From: Paramarasmius palmivorus
Taxonomy: Eukaryota > Basidiomycota > Agaricomycetes > Agaricales > Marasmiaceae
Direction of reading: 5' to 3'
Length of the DNA: 64,000 nt
Assembly (NCBI GenBank): GCA_037176845.1
Contig: JAYKXP010000001.1
Location: 124,001 to 188,000 of the forward strand
The stretch's first letter is position 1. Each line of letters begins with the position of its first letter. The notes below the pieces were generated by a model. It saw nothing but the letters and a program-made list of their open reading frames with translations, searched no databases and was not told the origin of the DNA. The position numbers and the translations under genes were made by a program. Of the stretch, positions 52,336-64,000 are shown one piece after another.

Positions 52336-52525
52336 TTTGTGGTGTTGTTTTAGGCACTTTTTTGAATGATACCAAGTTTCAAATTGACTTGTGAAAGCCA
52401 GTGAACTGAATTGCCTAGAGATACATGTCATTGGTTATGTGTTTTCATTCGAAGCTGCTGAGAGACGTTGATGACAGTGACAATTTGGCACGAAACATAC
52501 TCACCTATTCCAACCATTCGTGCCA

Positions 52526-52823
52526 TCACCGCTCTCGTTCGTCACGTTCCATACTTTCATCTGGATCACTGGGATTCAACTCGTTTGCGATAGTCATGAA
52601 CCTAGGTGTCTCTCCGTCAGTAATTGGATCAACGAAATGCAGAGAGAAAAGCCTACTTTGCAGCGTCCAGACCAGCAAAGGTTCTCATCGCGTGCAAATC
52701 GAATTGAACTTGTTCACAGAGATCCGCGGTCTGAATGAGTGCTCGATTCATGCGCTTGAAGCTGGTCGCGAGCTGCGAGTACAACCGCTCCTTGGCTTGT
52801 GTCGCGCTGGTGGGTGCATTCAT
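52526..52823 (-). CDS. HSK3: Probable DASH/Dam1 complex subunit Hsk3
   Basis: Small coiled-coil protein of 80 aa. Exons 52823-52657 and 52601-52526 join across a 55-nt GT-AG intron (total 243 nt, in frame). It has heptad-like helices (ERLYSQLATSFKRMNRALIQ; TADLCEQVQFDLHAMRTFAG) and LDAAKFMTIANEL, followed by an acidic/basic tail. Size and the pattern around AMR...AG...A-x-FM match Hsk3 of the kinetochore-microtubule DASH ring as I recall the family; no unique catalytic motif exists to prove it. Its start is only 42 bp from the divergent ADA1 gene, and its stop 190 bp from the converging dynein gene. Confidence 0.55.
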
Positions 52824-52865
52824 GAAAGGATATAGTGTGACAGCCTTGTGACACGGGCGCTAATT
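52824..52865. promoter_or_regulatory. 42-bp divergent spacer, HSK3 and HFI1
   Basis: Only 42 bp separate the two proposed start codons. Transcription starts probably overlap the opposite gene's 5' UTR or coding exon. Confidence 0.5.
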
Positions 52866-54012
52866 ATGTCTTTATCCTCGACGACCAACATCAAGCAGCA
52901 GCTCAGTGCAAACCTCGGGTCAAACGCGTTCAAATATTTTGACTGTCTCCATAGCTTTGTGACGGGAAAAATATCTCGTACAGAGTTTGATGAGACGCTT
53001 AAACCGATACTTGACGTACCCAATCTCAGTGAGTACATCATCGTGTTCGTCAAGTTTGACCGTTCGCTTAAGCCGCTTGGTAGTTCAGCTGCACAATGCT
53101 CTTATCATCTCATTGTTCGACTCTCGTAGTCACAAACGACACATAACACCTTCCAGTGACGCCCCAAAACCGCCTCCACGCAAACGCAGGCGAACACTAC
53201 CTTATCAAGGGCCTGATACAGCAGACGAAGACCTTGGCCCTCGTTCGGCACGTCTCAAACGATGGACCGTGTCATTAGGGAAGCCTGAACGCGAACGCAT
53301 TCGAACTCTGGCAGATGGTTCTCCTCTAATCGATCCTCCCAGGCCGCGAAAAGAAACCGATGAGATTGCCCAAGAACGAGGCGTGGTATTACTGCAGGAG
53401 CGTAGCGGTATGCTTCTTTTAACTTTTTATTTGTTTCAATACCTCTGATTCACCGTCTCCAGCACCCCCTGGTACGCATGTTGGGGTGCCGTTAGCATCT
53501 CTAACACGCGCGACTACTGTTCAACTTATAGCGGAAAGAATAAACCTTATTTGTGCTCAAAATAACCTTAATGTCCCGGCGCGCTCTGTCCCCACTTTAA
53601 TGCATCTCGCTTGCGAGGTATGAACAGGTTCTCTGTGATAGTCACGTTTTGCTCACTGTTGTACTTGCAGGTCAAACTAAAACAATTGATCACACATGCC
53701 CTCACTCTGACCACTAATTCCCTCGTTATATCCTCCATCACCACCTCTAATGACAACCCTTCATCGCATCACCATTCCCAAAAGGTTCTCACCACCGCCG
53801 CCTTTGAGACGCTATTCACGTTAGCGCCGTATGACCTACCTAATAAGAGCGCGGCCGCGATGAAGCTTGCATTAGGTGACCGGGAGGACGAAGACGATGA
53901 TAGGGACATACCCTTACTCAAGGACCGTGAGGTTAGTGATCAGCGCTGGCAGATAATGGCGCTTCTTGGTGAGCGGAGTACAGTCAAGGAGGCTCTGAAA
54001 GGTGTCAGATGA
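52866..54012 (+). CDS. HFI1: SAGA complex subunit Ada1/Hfi1
   Basis: Structural subunit of the SAGA coactivator, pairing through a histone-fold-like region with Taf12. Start ATG 52866 (MSLSSTTNIKQQLSANLG). The SAGA-Tad1 N-terminal block reads SNAFKYFDCLHSFVTGKIS and RTEFDETLKPIL, continuing after an intron with VQLHNALIISLFDS. A basic region (PPPRKRRRTLPY) may be a nuclear signal. The second conserved block holds HVGVPLASLTRATTVQLIAERINLI, TLMHLACEVKLKQLITHALTLT and FETLFTLAPYDLPNKSAAAMKL. Stop 54010-54012. About four introns. Order and spacing fit fungal Ada1. Confidence 0.85.
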
Positions 54013-54241
54013 AATACTCATCTAGCCCTTGCTATTTGTACATTAGTTGTAATCTTATTCGAGGTCACTCTACTATGACTAGATTTAGATGGGTAGTTCC
54101 ATTGAATAAATCCCAAATTACACGGTTTTATCGGCGCCCAACCTACAAAGTTGCCAGTGGCTCTCTTCAAAGCAAAGCAAATTCAAAGGCATAATACAGT
54201 CTGCAGGATTACTGTACATGTACTCGTACAATCTATGACCA

Positions 54242-55850
54242 TTAATTGACCGTCACGGGTTGAGTTGAGGGTGCAGGTGCAGGTGCGTTGATCCCAGGCC
54301 TGGCGACAGCGGCGCCAAGTGCCTGTGTACGAATAGCCAATCCTCTGGTCTTTTCAATGACCGATTGATATATCGGTTGTGGAGGCCTTGATATTTGGAT
54401 CAAGTTCTGACGAAAAGAAATGTTAGGACAGAAGAGATAGGAATGGAGCGTTGACGATGCACCTTTTCCAAGTCGATTTTGGCGTCCTGGCCCATCCTGG
54501 TCTCACGGATGAGGTTGACGATCCACTTTTCACCCTCGTCTCTCGGGAGGTTTAGTCTATCTGAGAGATCACTACACGGCAAGTTTGTTAGCTTTGTTGC
54601 AAAGAGTTCTGATCTTGACACGTACCCAATATCAATCCTCAGATGAATCCTACAGTATGCTTCACTGACAAGACATCTCGCACTCTCCAAAAATTCATCT
54701 CTAAAGTCACCAAGGAAGAAATCATCTGCAACGACTTTTTCTGCCTTTCCGAGCTCCCTTTGAGCAGCCTCAAAGTCAAACTCGACGTGCAGCTGCAGCA
54801 AAAACTCGGTGACGGGATCTGAATATTGATATCCCTCCATCTGAATGACTTTGACGATTTCCCGTACGGCATTCTTCACTCGAGACGGAAGGGGCGTCGA
54901 GCTAGATGACGATGGTGTGGGTGTGGAGATGATGGCTGCTGCTGCAACGTAGCGAAGTATCCACGGGCACGAAGTCTGGATTGTGTTGAGGTATGTGGGA
55001 GACAAGAAAGTCTCAAGGAGGAGAGTACGTCCTTGTGGGTGGTTGAAGTAGACGAACAACGACCAGTGAACGAGCCATGTTCTTGAATGGAGCTGGGCAA
55101 GAGCAGGATCGATGGAGGAGTTGGCTGATGGCGCAAACGATGGGGGTGTGCGTGAGTCAATGGCCTCTCGGAGGGTATTGAGTTCCTCTAGGGCAACATC
55201 CCATTTTCCGGTGAGGATATCGCAAGCGAGTTTTCCCCAGTGTGCAGAGATGAGTAAGTCTGCATCAGTCGAGAGAACGCGAAAGTGGTACAGGTAGTCG
55301 GCAGCGCCGCTGTAGTTGCCGTACGAGTATTGGAATTTTCCAAAGTTGTAGAGGGCGGTGATTTGATCGAGTGTGAGCTGGAAAGATGATTAGAGGAATT
55401 ATATAGATTAAGGTTTAGGTGAGCATACGCTGTAATGCTCCTGCAAGTATTGCAAGTTTTGGTTTTTATCTTGCCTGAGTGATTGAGCCACCTGAGGATT
55501 TTCTATGACATCGAGAACCGCCTGCGCTTCCTGTTGCAGTCTCTCATGAGTACTGACGACATTCTGTCGCTTTTCGTCGAATTCTAGCCACAAAATAAAT
55601 ATTGAATATACACATCCAGGGAAACGATATAAAGTATCTGACCTTTGGGAACCTCTTGATCGGGGTGAATCTGCTTGAACAAAGTTGCAGCATAATCGAA
55701 CATGTTTGTTCCACTAGCAAGTTCATACTGGGCGACCTGAACCTCCTGCTCTGGGAATATACCTATTTCTGCGAGATGGGCAAGAAGAGGGAAAGCGAGA
55801 TGACGATCAAGATATGGAATAATCGTTTTTGAGAGGTCGTGTTCTGCCAT
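54242..55850 (-). CDS. INT6: Translation initiation factor eIF3 subunit e (Int6)
   Basis: PCI-domain subunit of eIF3, which scaffolds 43S preinitiation complexes. Start ATG 55848-55850. The N-terminal eIF3e block reads MAEHDLSKTIIPYLDRHLAF, FPLLAHLAEIGIF. TPR-like helices follow (LTLDQITALYNFGKFQYSYG; NYSGAADYLYHFRVLS; LACDILTGKWDVALEELNTL). The PCI region includes EAYCRIHLRIDIG and DLSDRLNLPRDEGEKWIVNLI, ARRMGQ-type RETRMGQDAKIDLEK. The tail is Pro/Ala-rich (GINAPAPAPSTQP) with the stop at 54242-54244. About five introns. Divergent from eIF3l. Confidence 0.94.
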
Positions 55851-55950
55851 CTTGGGCGAAGGAAGAAAGGCTGGTCGCTGTCTGTGGCTGTGCCAATTTT
55901 TTTCACCTTTCAGCACGTGCGCGTAAGGCAACTCTACTCTCGCATCGACG
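55851..55950. promoter_or_regulatory. Bidirectional promoter, eIF3e and eIF3l
   Basis: 100 bp between the divergent start codons of two subunits of the same initiation factor (55850 and 55951), so a shared promoter could help keep them in balance. Confidence 0.65.
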
Positions 55951-58340
55951 ATGGCACAACAAAGAATGGCATTATGGGCTGCAGAGGACATTGACGAGGA
56001 GCTGCAGGACGTTGATCTCTCCCTTGCCATCGGGAACTATGGCCAGGCAAGCCACTACGACGATGGTGAGCGAGCAAACAAGTGTTAGATTCATCTCTGT
56101 CCTGACCTATTTCTCTAGCTCACATTCAGCATGCACCCATCGACGAATCGACCCTTATCGCTATGCAGCAGCATATGGCTCAGCAAGCAGCTTTTGCTCA
56201 GATCCCAGACGTAGTCAAGGCTGTATGTCGTCCGTTGCTCAAAATCTCGATTCAAAAATGTTGAAAACCTTTGCAGTTTATTGTGCATTTTCATCAAGCT
56301 GTTCTCGATAACAATCTGGCAGAAATCACCGTTGCATATGAAAGTGGCTGGAACAAGTACACTGAAAAATTCTACTCGCGAACGGAATGGCCAGAAGCAG
56401 AGGTTATAGCACCTTTGGTGAACGATGGTTCGTGTCAAGTAGCAGCCTGCGAATGTCGACTCAAAATGTTACAGACCCCATATTCCTCATCCTGTATCGT
56501 GAACTATACTATCGTCACGTTTACTCGCGACTCCAACCCAACATCGATGACCGCTTCCATTCCTACGAAAATAGTTGTGAACTCTTCAACTATTTGCTCA
56601 GTACGTGGCAGCCGTACCAGAAGTTTAGATTGACAACTAATTGCATATCAATTAGATTCCGAAGGTCCTGTGCAACTTGAACTTCCGGAGCAATGGCTTT
56701 GGGACATCATTGATGAATTCATCTACCAGTTCCAAGTGTTCTGTTCATGGCGCTCAAAAGTAAAAACGAAAACGGATGACGAACTTGTGATGCTCTCCGA
56801 GGAAACTGGGGTCAGTCAAAATCAGTCCTGTCCTCCTATATTACTCATTTTCCCCAGGTCTGGAGCTCATACAGTGTTCTCAATGTCCTCTATTCCCTCA
56901 TCCAAAAATCCAAGATCAACGAGTACATTGTCGCTCATCAGGAAGGGAAAAGCCCAGAAGAAATCGCGTCCGTATTATCCGTATATTCATCCTCCGCTAT
57001 CTGAATGGAATTCACAGTGAAATCGTCGGAGAGTACGGGTCCAAGCCTCTGTATCGCATGCTCGGCTATTTCAGCATCATAGGTCTTCTCCGCGTGCACG
57101 TTCTGCTTGGTGATTTTACCCTCGCCTTGAAAGTAATGGACAATGTCGAGTTGAACCAGAAGGTGAACCACATATCTATCATGATTGAGAGTATTCTGAC
57201 CCTTTTGCAGTCGCCCTTCACCCGAGTAACGGCCTGCCACGTCGCAACATACTACTATGTCGGCTTCTGCTATGTTATGCTACGACGATACCCTGATGCT
57301 ATCCGTACTTTCGTGACCATACTGAACTTCATTCAGCGAATGAAGCAGTACCACACGAGAAGTTATCAATATGACCAGGTATGTAATACGTCATGGCCTT
57401 CCCTAAGACAGCACCCAACCTTTCCTCCTAGATCAGCAAAACGGCAGACAGAATGTATGCATTGTATGCTATCTGCCATGCCTTGTCTCCTAGCCGCCTC
57501 GACGACAACATCACGAATACTGCAAAAGAGCGATATGGTGACCAACTGGCGCGTATGTCTCGTGGAGGGTATGTCATATTCCTTATTCAATCCGATACCG
57601 TGATTTACCCCAAAAACAGAGAAGAGGCCTTACCAGCATTCGAGGAACTCTTCCTCTATGCGTGCCCTAAATTCATCAACGCCAACTCCCCACCGTACAG
57701 TGACCCCAACGCTATAAGCCAAATCCTCGCTAGTTCGCCGACTGCCTCCCCTTCTCAGCGTACCGCCGAACTCCCAACCTCGGCAACACATACAGACCCT
57801 GCGCATCGGCACTTGCGTCTTTTCTTGTCCGATGTCACTGCTCAATCCCCTGTCCCGACTCTGCGCAGTTTCTTGAAGCTCTACACTAGCTTGGGATCAA
57901 AGAAGTTGGCCAACTTCCTGGATGCTGACGAGGAGGAACTTGTTCAGGAAATGATGCTCATGAAGCAGTGCAGTCGAAGCATTAGCCGGGTCGGGTCGGA
58001 AAAAGGCAGTCTATTGGATGGTCAGACTATTACTACCAGTGATCTCAACTTTGTCATTGACGAGGTTCGTATGATCTTATCATCGCGTCCTGGCAATTAT
58101 TGACTTTTCATATAGAATATGGTCCACATCGTCGAGTCTACTATTGGAAGAAGATATGCCGGTTGGTTCATCAAAAACACGGAGCGGGCGCAGAGAATCT
58201 TTGACGATCTAAGAAACACGCCCTTACCTCCGCCACCTAAAGTTCCTACACCTCCAACGGCTGCTCCCGCTGAGCCCACAAAGGCTGCTGCCACCGCCAC
58301 GAGGCCAAAGGTAGCATGGGGAGGCGCAAAAGTCGCATAA
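55951..58340 (+). CDS. EIF3L: Translation initiation factor eIF3 subunit l
   Basis: PCI-domain subunit of the eIF3 octamer found in filamentous fungi and animals but absent from budding yeast. Start ATG 55951 ([21 protein letters not shown]). Conserved blocks: [158 protein letters not shown]; and the final [18 protein letters not shown]. After it comes a Pro/Ala-rich extension ending WGGAKVA, longer than in animals. About ten introns. The stop is 177 bp from the converging myosin stop. Confidence 0.94.
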
Positions 58341-58517
58341 TACTTACGACGCATTGTATCAACGTATCCCTTGGAATAAAATGTTGTATCTCTCACTGTT
58401 GCTGGCGAAGACATGGAAAATGAAGAATGTCCCTTATATAGTACGTATTATGTATACAGACGATGATGAATAAGATACAGTGTAGTGCAAAATCAATACA
58501 ACAGAATCCATGAGTCC

Positions 58518-61500
58518 TCACTTGCGGGGCGAGCTAGTTGGGGATCCGAATGCAGATGGAGGTCGCTCTAATCTACCTCTCAATCTGTCTAGTTCTCGTT
58601 CGAGGCTGTGGGTGGCGAGTCAATAAGTCAGAAAGGACATCCGAAAGTATAATACGACAAACCTTAACGCTTTCTGCTTGAGGTCGGCTGCTTCTCTTTC
58701 TGCTCGCCGCTTGGCGGATTGAAGGAGGTTATCTTGTGTGTGCTGCGGAAACATGAAAAAGTGTTTTTTGGACTAGATGAATGTTTGCCCGACCTTGTTG
58801 TCCAACTCTTTGCGAAGGTTAGCTATCTGTCCTTCATACATCCTCCGTTCCTCTTCCATCTTAGCTTTCTGTCGATCGACTTCACTTTGTTGGAACTTGA
58901 AGTCTCGTGACATTCGGTCAGCTGAACGCATCACTCTTGAATTACCAGTTGCTTGTTGATGCAGTTGGCTAGTGATCTCTTCAATGCGACTGTCAGGTCG
59001 CCTAGGAATCGTGCCAGGCCGCGAGGTGTTGGCATAGGACTTGGTCTCCAAATCGACGACACGAACATTGAGCTCCTTGACTTGGTTTTCCAAGTTTGCC
59101 TACAATCGGAGCTATAAGTCTACTTTGTCATCAGTAATCAAAAAAGTTAATACCCACATTGAGCCTGTCCAGCTCAGAATTATCCACGCGGACCTTGCCC
59201 AACTCGATCTGACACTCGTTGGCATATGCTTCGGCCTTCTTCATGCGGTCAAAGGCGTTCGCGACACGATCTTCTTGCTCGTCCAATAGCCGTTCCAAGT
59301 CTTGCTTCTGGAGTAGGAGCCTTTGGAACTCTTGTTCGGAAGACATTTTATGGGTATCGACATGATCCAACTTGATTCCATCAAGTTCAGCTTGCAATGC
59401 ACGACGCGCCTTCTGCAGTAGAGCGCGATCCGCCTCTACGTCATCGAGTACTGCACGTAGCTCCCGCACTTGCGAATGAAGGGCTACAATCTGAGCTTGC
59501 TGCTCAGATTGGGCAGCTGTAGATACCTCGTATGCTTTAGTGACATCAGCGATCTTAGTCTCCAGTCGTTCCTTCTCCTTTCGCCAACCACCGCTGCTGT
59601 AAACTTCGTCGTCGAAGCGTAGCTGTAATTCATCGTAGTCCGACCGGATCTTCCTATTTTCCTCCCGTAGTCGCGTGAGCGTGTCTCGTTGAGATTGGAG
59701 CTCTGTGAGTATATCAGCTTCCGTCCGAGAACTGTTGAATAGTGCATACCTTCGCTCAAGGAGGCCAATTCAGCTATTGCAGAGGCTCAGTACTCAGTGA
59801 TCGCATGTCTCACTTTGACGGACTACATACCTTGGTACTTCTTCCGGGTTTGGTCACTTGTAAATGCCCCATCCTCGATATCTTTCTGATGTTGCTTCTT
59901 CTCATCTTCCAACTCCTCCGCAAGTCGTTGGTTGAGAATCACGAGATCTGAGGATTCTCTGTCTCCGTCTTCAAGCTTGTGTTCTAATTCCTGGATACGT
60001 TTCTGAGCGTGACGGAGATTATCCTCGACTGACTTGTGTTTCGCGATAGCTTCGTTTTGGGACTTCTCTAGCTCAGAGAGAGTGCGACGAACTGGATGGA
60101 AGGTCAGCATGTGGTTAGCTTATTGATATATCATATGTACTCACCAGAAGCCTCCGCTCTAGCTGCCTTCGCCCGGGCGATTTCTGCAGCTTCGAGGCGT
60201 TCTTGATACGATTGTTCTTTCGCCTTGAAAGTGTCTACAAGTGCCTTCATTTCTTGTTCATGACTGGGTGTTAGACGACACGAGCGTGGCAGGGAATTTC
60301 AGACTTACCGCTTTGCGCCAGCGAGGCAGAAGATAATGACATGTCATCCTCCTGTTCGCGTTTTCGGAGCTGTCGTTTCAGAGCTACTTGGCATTAGCTA
60401 CAGGAGAACTTGTATTCACTAACGATACTCACAGGATACTTCGCTTCGAGCGGTGTCCAGTTGGGCAGACAATTCTGCAGATTCCCCTAACACATGTTTC
60501 TTTGACTGGGTGGCATCCTGCAGCTGCTTGCGTAATACCTCCAACTCCGCTTGTGCCGTTCGTTGTTGCAGGTGCTGTAATGATATGAGGAAGATGAAAA
60601 GCATCCAGACTATGGACTCACCAATGCTTTCCTCGCTTCTTCGAGTTGGGAGTAGCTAGTCCGTTCTTCCTGCAATGCTTTTTGGAATTTCGACCACATG
60701 GCTTGGACTCCATCTATCTGTGCAGATTCCGCAGCTTGGCGTGCTTTACTTTCATCTTGCAACAACTCTGCCAAACGATTGTTTTCCCGAGTGAGACGAG
60801 CGCGGTATTGCTGTAGGAACTGTTTGGAGCCATCGCTATTCTCCAGCTCAGACGTCAACTCGCGAAGCGAAGATTCTAGGTGATGGCGGACTCGTTCTGA
60901 TGCTGCCATCTGTAGCTCAAGAACCTCCACTTGTTGGCGCAAAGCGGCGACCTGGCCATCTGTATTCCTGGGAGGATCACGTAAGTCCCGTGCGTTCGAT
61001 GATCTGTTGGATGATTTCGAGGGACTGGTCTCGATAGAAGTATGAAGGGAATCGCGCCGAGATGACGATGGCGGAACAGAACGTTGGATTTCATCATCAA
61101 CCAGCTGGAGCTCTTTAAGAAGCCTAGAGTGGAATGTGGAGTCTTTAGGGCCACTGCTCATTATGAGTTGGCGAATTTCCGCATGTTGTCGCTGAACAAG
61201 ATCTCGCACTCGCATAGCAGCCAGACGTGAATCTTCGGCGCTATCCAGCTGCTTCTCGAGCTCGGAGATCCGCGTTTGATACTGACGCTGAATTTTGGCC
61301 AAGGACTCTGAACCAGGAGCTTCATCAGACAATTTGTCTGCTTCAAGTGCTGCTATAGAACGTTGGGCGTCCACCAGTTGCTGTGCGAGGTCATCACCGT
61401 GGCGATGGGCGTTCTGAAGCTCAGTTTGCAACCGGCGAAGCTGAAGCTCAGCAGCTTCTTTAGCGGAACGCTCCTTCTCCACATCCGCTAGCGCACGAGT

Positions 61501-64000
61501 AGCACGCTCCTCCTGTGCTCTCACCGCTTTCTCCTTGTTCCGTAGCTCCATACGCTCCCTTTCGGTCTCTCGCATTAGGTCTTCTGCCTCGCCTGTTAGC
61601 CGAGTCTTGGCCTTCTCCAGGGATCGAATGTACGCTGCATTCTTCTGAAGCTCGACCTGAGCATCCGCTAACTGCCTATCAGTGACGCGTTTTGCCTCCT
61701 CCAAAACATGTACATGTTCCACGATCGTCTTGTCCTGTTTGGATTCCAGCTGCTTAATCTCCCATTCTCGGTTTTTCAGGTCGTCCAGAGCCTTTTTGAG
61801 CTCACGGTCAAGCTTGACACCACGGTCCTTTAGTTTGGATAGCTCCGACTTCTGGGAGGAGACAGTTTGTTCGAGCTGACTGCGGCGAGTCAGCTCGGAC
61901 TCCAACTGTTTACGCGTTGACTCTAATTGGCGATCATTATTGGCTTTCTCCCGCTCGAGTTGCAGCATCATGTCTTCGATGCCATGGTACTTGGTCTGAG
62001 CCTGTGAAACTTGTCGTTCCAAAGCCTATATTGCGTCAATATTTGATGCCTTCAGGTGGACTGCAACATACCTCTTTGGCTCTTTGGACGTCTGCGAGAG
62101 TGGCCTCTGCGTCATGCTGACGGGACTTGAGTGATTGGAGCTCGGACTCTAAGGATCGCTTGCTCTTCTCCAACTCTGAGATCATAACCTGTGATTCGGC
62201 AGCAATTCCATGGGATGTGCGCTCTTTCTCTACGAGCAATGCATGAGCTTCCTGCAAGGACGCCAACTCCCGATTGGCATAGTCTAGCTCCAGTTTAAGC
62301 TTGCTCTGTCCCTCTAATGCAACTCGTCGAGCCTCGGTGAGCTCTTGGTGAAGCTTGGCCACTTGTGCCCTCAGTTCTGCCAATTCGACCTCTTTGCTCT
62401 TCTCGGCTTCGTTTCTACGAGTTTCCTCACTAGACTTTGCTTCAAGGACTGTCCTCAGCTCGTCTAGTTCTTCTTGCAGTTTGGAACGCATGACATCGCC
62501 TTTTGTACGGTCCTCCTTTTCAGCCTGCAATTCAGCTGCTAAAGTGTCGATATCGCTTTGCAACTCGAGAATTTCCTTGGCAGCATTCTGGCGCTCAATG
62601 TTGGCATCATCTAGCTGCTGAACAAGCTCGGCAATACGATCCTCCTTTTTCTGAATCATCGCAGAGTATTCAGTGGCGGTCCTTGCAAGTTCCGCCAGCT
62701 GCTCCTTAGTTTGCCGAGTCTCTGTCTCCAAAGCATCACATCTGGTCTTGAGTATGTTCCTGCGAAACGAATAAGCAATGCAGTCCTTGTCGCAGAGTAG
62801 AATTCATACTTGTTGCCCAATTCCACGTCCAACTTGCCTTCGAGCTCCTTGATAGTTACTTCGGATCGATCGCGAGTACGGACCAAGTCTTCCTCGCGTT
62901 GCATGGCAAGATTCTTGAGTTCCTCGCTGACCTTTGTCAGTGCGTCCAAGTCCGCCTGTAATGCCTCGATTTCTTCGGTAGCAGCGGCCAATTCATTTGC
63001 GGCCTCGGCCTCCCTTGCAGTCCACTCTTTCTGCTCGGTCTCCAGACGCACCAGGTGCTCTGCAGCTTGATCAAACATCCGCCGAAGCTCCGCGTGCCGT
63101 TGTTCGCTGTCCTTATGCATCTTCATGGCTTGGTCAAGATGCGATTGTAAGTCTTCGATATCGGCCTGTAATTCGGCTGCCTCTTCCTCCAACTCCACTT
63201 CGCGCTTCTTGCCACGTTCCAAGAGCGCATCCTTATCAAGAACAAGGCTCCTCTCAGCCTCGAGTTGATCTTCCACCTTTCTCTTTTCGGCCTCTAGGGA
63301 CATCTTTAGTTTCTCAAGGTTCTCCTTCTCTTGGCGGTCTCGCTCTGCACGTTCTTTATGCAAGGCCAACTCGGCTTCTTTCTTGCGAAGTTCCTCATCG
63401 TTACGCGTCGCTGCAAGGAGGGGCCGCACCTGGAAAAAAAGTGAGTACACTTTGTTGTTACGCTTGACCTTACTGCATACCTTTGTATATAGTTGCCACC
63501 ATGGCCAATCTCTGAGTTCGCCATAGACACGTGCGTTGCGTTGGATTGTGCGGATTGCGATAGCCCGATTGAGAATTTTCTTGATCTGCCTTCTCGCCGA
63601 CCACATCCTTGCAGCTGCCTGCAACCGTGAGAACACGTCGTAGAGGAGTCCATCCCTTCGCTCCTCGAGCTCTGCCAGCACACCAGCTTTGAAAAATATC
63701 TTGGACGTTCCAATCTTGAAAAGAGCCTCGTCCAACTCTAAAGTGGCGACCATGCGCCTACAAGCCTCTCGTCCATCCATATATCCCGGAGGTATGATGC
63801 CAGGTGTAAGGACTTCATAACGTTGGCGGAATTCCACAAATGGTAAACGATTGGGATAACCCAAACGAGCAATACGAATACCCTCAAGTACACCATTGCA
63901 ACGAAGTTGATCAAGCACCAAGGGGACATCGACACGACCTGGCTTCTTGTTAGCGTTGGGTACGATGCAGCGCACGAAGTGGGGTTGCGTTGCTTGCAAC
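58518..64000 (-). CDS. MYO2: Type II myosin heavy chain (3' part, truncated by window)
   Basis: Conventional myosin of the cytokinetic actomyosin ring. The window holds the end of the motor, the lever and the whole tail; the ATPase part lies to the right. Motor end: TQPHFVRCIVPNANKKPG and LRCNGVLEGIRIARLGYPNRL (63800-64000), converter with TSKIFFKAGVLAELEERRD. The lever shows two IQ-like stretches (LQAAARMWSARRQIKK; RTIQRNARVYGELRDWPWW), the latter diagnostic of class II. A coiled coil of more than 1300 residues rich in Glu, Lys, Gln and Leu follows, with one break (61010-61110; Ser/Pro-rich). The tailpiece ends SAFGSPTSSPRK with the stop at 58518-58520. About fifteen small introns fall in the tail. 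Cdc4 light chain in this window is a likely partner. Confidence 0.95.

Noticed and set aside
55396..55600. Separate short minus-strand ORFs near eIF3e
   Set aside because: They are exons and intron read-throughs of eIF3e, not independent genes.

Overview
The window is nuclear DNA of a filamentous basidiomycete, most likely a mushroom-forming Agaricomycete. This rests on very dense short introns (about 44-65 nt, GT-AG with a few GC-AG), a fused pentafunctional AROM gene, a fungal KRE6-type glucan-synthesis protein, a GH128 glucanase, a GH18 chitinase with a cellulose/chitin-binding tail, and a Ty3/gypsy element of a style common in that class. No rRNA, tRNA, CRISPR array or plasmid feature was seen. 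Gene models were assembled by eye from reading frames and splice signals, so outer ends are more reliable than every internal junction.

Left part (1-18.6 kb): the left edge cuts a minus-strand Ty3/gypsy retrotransposon with an apparently intact Gag-protease ORF and an RT-RNase H ORF still open at the edge; its 5' LTR seems to abut the 3' remnant of a secreted or GPI-anchored protein gene. Then follow a type II NADH dehydrogenase, an Enhancer-of-zeste (PRC2) methyltransferase and a KRE6/SKN1 protein, all on the minus strand, separated by gene-poor stretches of 1.6 and 2.75 kb.

Middle part (18.6-36.8 kb): compact housekeeping genes. These are histidinol-phosphate aminotransferase, a BCS1-like AAA ATPase, the tiny TFIIH subunit Tfb5, ribose-5-phosphate isomerase, the six-exon AROM polypeptide (about 1606 aa), V-ATPase subunit E, RNA polymerase I/III subunit AC40, the WD40 Fe-S assembly protein Cia1, a small ATP synthase subunit (Atp19-like) and the Spg1/Tem1 septation GTPase. 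A 2.7 kb stretch without a recognised gene follows.

Right part (39.5-64 kb): GH18 chitinase, GH128 glucanase, Cox16, adenylosuccinate synthetase, an FAD monooxygenase, a Cdc4-type myosin essential light chain, a proteasome assembly chaperone-like gene, dynein intermediate chain, a probable DASH Hsk3 subunit, the SAGA subunit Ada1/Hfi1, eIF3e, eIF3l, and a type II myosin heavy chain running off the right edge.

From 22.8 kb onward most genes are arranged as divergent pairs with 42-194 bp between start codons, alternating with convergent pairs 80-300 bp apart. Two pairs are functionally suggestive: eIF3e with eIF3l (same complex), and the myosin light chain with its divergent neighbour, where both genes have an intron directly after the ATG. 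No wholly new multi-gene system was found. The most interesting material is unusual gene structure (16-19 nt exons, GC-AG introns, a 42-bp divergent promoter), an acidic insertion inside the EZH2 SET domain, a hairpin upstream of EZH2, and the retroelement-gene junction.
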